Shown here piece by piece: positions 62,350 through 64,000 of a DNA stretch of 64,000 nucleotides. The DNA is from Acidimicrobiales bacterium (lineage in GTDB: Bacteria > Actinomycetota > Acidimicrobiia > Acidimicrobiales > Poriferisodalaceae): the NCBI GenBank assembly GCA_041394185.1, contig JAWKIQ010000001.1, positions 62,001 to 126,000 of the forward strand, written 5' to 3'. The notes under the pieces were generated by a model. It searched no databases. It was not told the origin of the DNA and saw only the letters and a list, made by a program, of their open reading frames with translations. Made by a program: the position numbers and the translations under genes. How positions within the stretch are numbered: the stretch's first letter is position 1; the number at the start of each line of letters is the position of its first letter.

Positions 62350-64000
62350 CTATTGGGCGCAAGGACGGTCGATGATCTCGGCACCTTCGCGATGTCGCAC
62401 GTAGAAGTTGTCGCCCACCGCTGCGCCCGGGCTGGTGAAGGTGGTGGCACCGATCACGTCTGCTACCCACCCGCCGTTGTTGCGAACGTGGAAGAGGTCG
62501 ATTCCATCGACCGGTTGCCAGTCGAGCCGAACGCCTCCGGCCACGACGGTTGCCACGCAACCCTGTGCGGGTGGTGGCGGCTCATCGGTGCAGGGCCGGT
62601 CGACCACGTCGGGGCCCAAGCGGTGTCGTACGAAGTAGCCGGCGTCAACGGCACCCCCGGCGACGGTGAAGGTGGTGGTGCCGACGGCGTCTGCGACCCA
62701 GCCGTTGGTGTTGCGGATGTGGAACGTGTCGACGCCGGCGACGGCCTGCCAGTCGAGCCTGACTCCGCCGGGTATCGCGGTGATGGTGCACCCATCGACC
62801 GGGGGTGGGGGAGGCGGTTCGTCGTCGGCAACGCAGGGAACGTCGATCGTGACGCCGCCGGGCCTGGCCCTCACGAGATAGTCGAGGTCGATCGTTCCGT
62901 CGACATCGGTGTACGACAAGAACCCGTCGACCGTCGCGACCCAGCCGTTGGTGTTGCGAATGTTGTAGGTCGTCTCGCCTCCCACCGCGGCCCAGCTGAG
63001 CGTTACACCGCCTGCAGGTCCGGCGGTGATGACACAACCGTCGGGTGCTGCCACCTGGTCGAACGTGGCCACGAAGGTGGCGTCGGTCGCTGGTGTGGTC
63101 CTGGGCTGGTTGCGGCCCAGGCCATCGCTCCATGACGAGAACTGATAGCTGACACCACCGGTTACCTGAGTGGCAGGTGCGGCGAACTCACGAGTCACGC
63201 CGGTAACGCTGTCGAAGGTGAACGGTGTGGCGACCATGGCGCCTTCGAACATCAGGCTCAGGCCCCCGGGTTGGGTGTCGAGGGTGATGGTCACGACTCT
63301 GGGGTCTACCCGTACCGACGTGGTGGCTGATGTGCCTTCGCTGTCGGTGGCCGTCAGGTAGATGGTCACCCACACGTTGGTGCTGGTTTCGATCTCGGGC
63401 GGAACGGTGACCGACCCGCTGGAGCCGACAATTCCGTCGACCAGTCCGTGGTCGTGGATGTCGTGGTTGAGCCTGGCCTCCCAGGTCAGGTTTGCCGATG
63501 GCACTGCGCCGTCTTCGGCGTCGGTGGCCGAACCGGTGAAGGTGATCGGCGTCCCTGCCCGGTAGCCACCGGCCACACCACCGGTCAGCTGGATGCTGGG
63601 CACCGGCGCCGTGTTGGCCGAGATTGTGAGGGTGGCCGTTTCGCTGGTGGCCGTCAGCGCTCCGCTGGTGACCCTCACTGCAAACCGTGCTCCGTCGTCG
63701 GCCGGCCCTACTGCTGGGACGACCAGCTGAGGCGAGTTGGCGCCGGCCACGGCGACCCCGTTGCGGGTCCACTGGTAGGTCACGTTGCCTGGGGCCGACA
63801 CCGACACGAAGAACGTTGCGTCGCTGCCTGCGGCGATCGACACATCGCTTGGTTGGGTGATGAAGGTGATCTGATCGACCTGGCCCGTGTAGCTGATCTT
63901 GCCCACGCCGCCCTTCGGGAACTGGTTGTCGCCCCTGAAGCTGCGATCGAGGTAGTACACGTCGCCAGTGGTCGGGTGCACGGCGAAGTCGACGATCTCG
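62350..64000 (-). CDS. Large secreted protein with Ig-like and PKD-like domains (5' part beyond window)
   Basis: The C-terminal 550 residues of a bigger extracellular protein. The visible start, EIVDFAVHPTTGDVYYLDRS and GGVGKISYTG, looks like the last blade of a glucose/sorbosone dehydrogenase-type propeller. Then come an Ig-like domain (FFVSVSAPGNVTYQWTRNGV), a PKD-like domain (GYRAGTPITFTGSATDAEDG), a beta domain with FSSWSDGLGRNQPRTTPATD and three related repeats of about 65 residues (GGVRLDWQAVAGVDTFHIRN, TNGWVADAVG, RPC) joined by Pro-rich linkers. The three repeats each end in a Cys pair and may bind surfaces. The frame is open to the right edge. Confidence 0.8.
   Translation of the reverse strand, partial: EIVDFAVHPTTGDVYYLDRSFRGDNQFPKGGVGKISYTGQVDQITFITQPSDVSIAAGSDATFFVSVSAPGNVTYQWTRNGVAVAGANSPQLVVPAVGPADDGARFAVRVTSGALTATSETATLTISANTAPVPSIQLTGGVAGGYRAGTPITFTGSATDAEDGAVPSANLTWEARLNHDIHDHGLVDGIVGSSGSVTVPPEIETSTNVWVTIYLTATDSEGTSATTSVRVDPRVVTITLDTQPGGLSLMFEGAMVATPFTFDSVTGVTREFAAPATQVTGGVSYQFSSWSDGLGRNQPRTTPATDATFVATFDQVAAPDGCVITAGPAGGVTLSWAAVGGETTYNIRNTNGWVATVDGFLSYTDVDGTIDLDYLVRARPGGVTIDVPCVADDEPPPPPPVDGCTITAIPGGVRLDWQAVAGVDTFHIRNTNGWVADAVGTTTFTVAGGAVDAGYFVRHRLGPDVVDRPCTDEPPPPAQGCVATVVAGGVRLDWQPVDGIDLFHVRNNGGWVADVIGATTFTSPGAAVGDNFYVRHREGAEIIDRPCAQ

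Overview
The window is a stretch of high-GC chromosome from an actinobacterium. Frequent GTG starts, 4-base ATGA/GTGA gene overlaps and the conserved gene order support this: pdtaR-polA-rpsA-coaE-uvrB-uvrA, then uvrC-rapZ-gap-pgk-tpiA-secG-ppc. The second of these blocks is also conserved in actinobacteria. The secreted proteins with 'GYWLVASDGGVFAFG' repeats, the fused forms and the proline-tagged RDD proteins suggest a deep-branching group such as Acidimicrobiia. That placement is inference; no rRNA gene or phylogeny is available here. I saw no prophage, insertion sequence, CRISPR array, tRNA or rRNA.

Layout. 1-4.6 kb: CaiB-type CoA transferase (cut by the left edge), TauE/SafE permease, small coiled-coil protein, ANTAR response regulator, thioesterase and an unknown protein. 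4.66-13.7 kb: polA, a methyltransferase, a repeat-DUF3048 secreted protein, rpsA (interrupted by an in-frame TAG) and a dephospho-CoA kinase/M3 peptidase fusion. 13.7-24.3 kb: an acidic Cys-tailed protein, uvrB, three RDD membrane proteins, uvrA, a lone pilin-like protein, an AlkD-like protein and uvrC, so all three UvrABC subunits lie within 10 kb. 24.3-31.5 kb: HtrA-like lipoprotein protease, methyltransferase, rapZ and the lower-glycolysis genes gap-pgk-tpiA with a GNAT gene inserted on the other strand. 31.5-44.4 kb: two complete oligopeptide ABC transporters arranged D-F-A-B-C / A-B-C-D-F, sitting between tpiA and secG. 44.4-50.7 kb: PH-like membrane protein, secG, ppc, aminomutase-like aminotransferase and a third solute-binding lipoprotein. 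50.7-54.8 kb (minus): EamA transporter, 3Fe-4S ferredoxin, ferredoxin reductase and a Tat-exported repeat-metalloprotease. 54.8-60.3 kb: a TetR regulator with its own operator, then a biotin-dependent carboxylase (beta, and alpha plus BCCP) and an acyl-CoA dehydrogenase, resembling a leucine/isoprenoid catabolic operon. 60.3-64 kb (minus): VOC protein, type-B carboxylesterase and a multi-domain secreted protein running off the right edge.

The strongest non-routine signals are: the CoaE-M3 peptidase fusion; a perfect 27-bp palindrome over the tpiA start; the AAG-to-TAG change inside rpsA; the absence of yvcK and whiA between rapZ and gap; the mirrored duplicate Opp operons with strong hairpins after each binding-protein gene; an OppB-type permease with about 165 extra membrane residues; and a repeat module shared by two unrelated secreted proteins. 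Several conserved genes (caiB-like, ppc, accD, the acyl-CoA dehydrogenase, the repeat-metalloprotease) carry 1-2 base indels whose flanking frames both match the family. I read these mainly as sequencing or assembly errors, and they lower confidence in single-base oddities elsewhere, including the rpsA stop.
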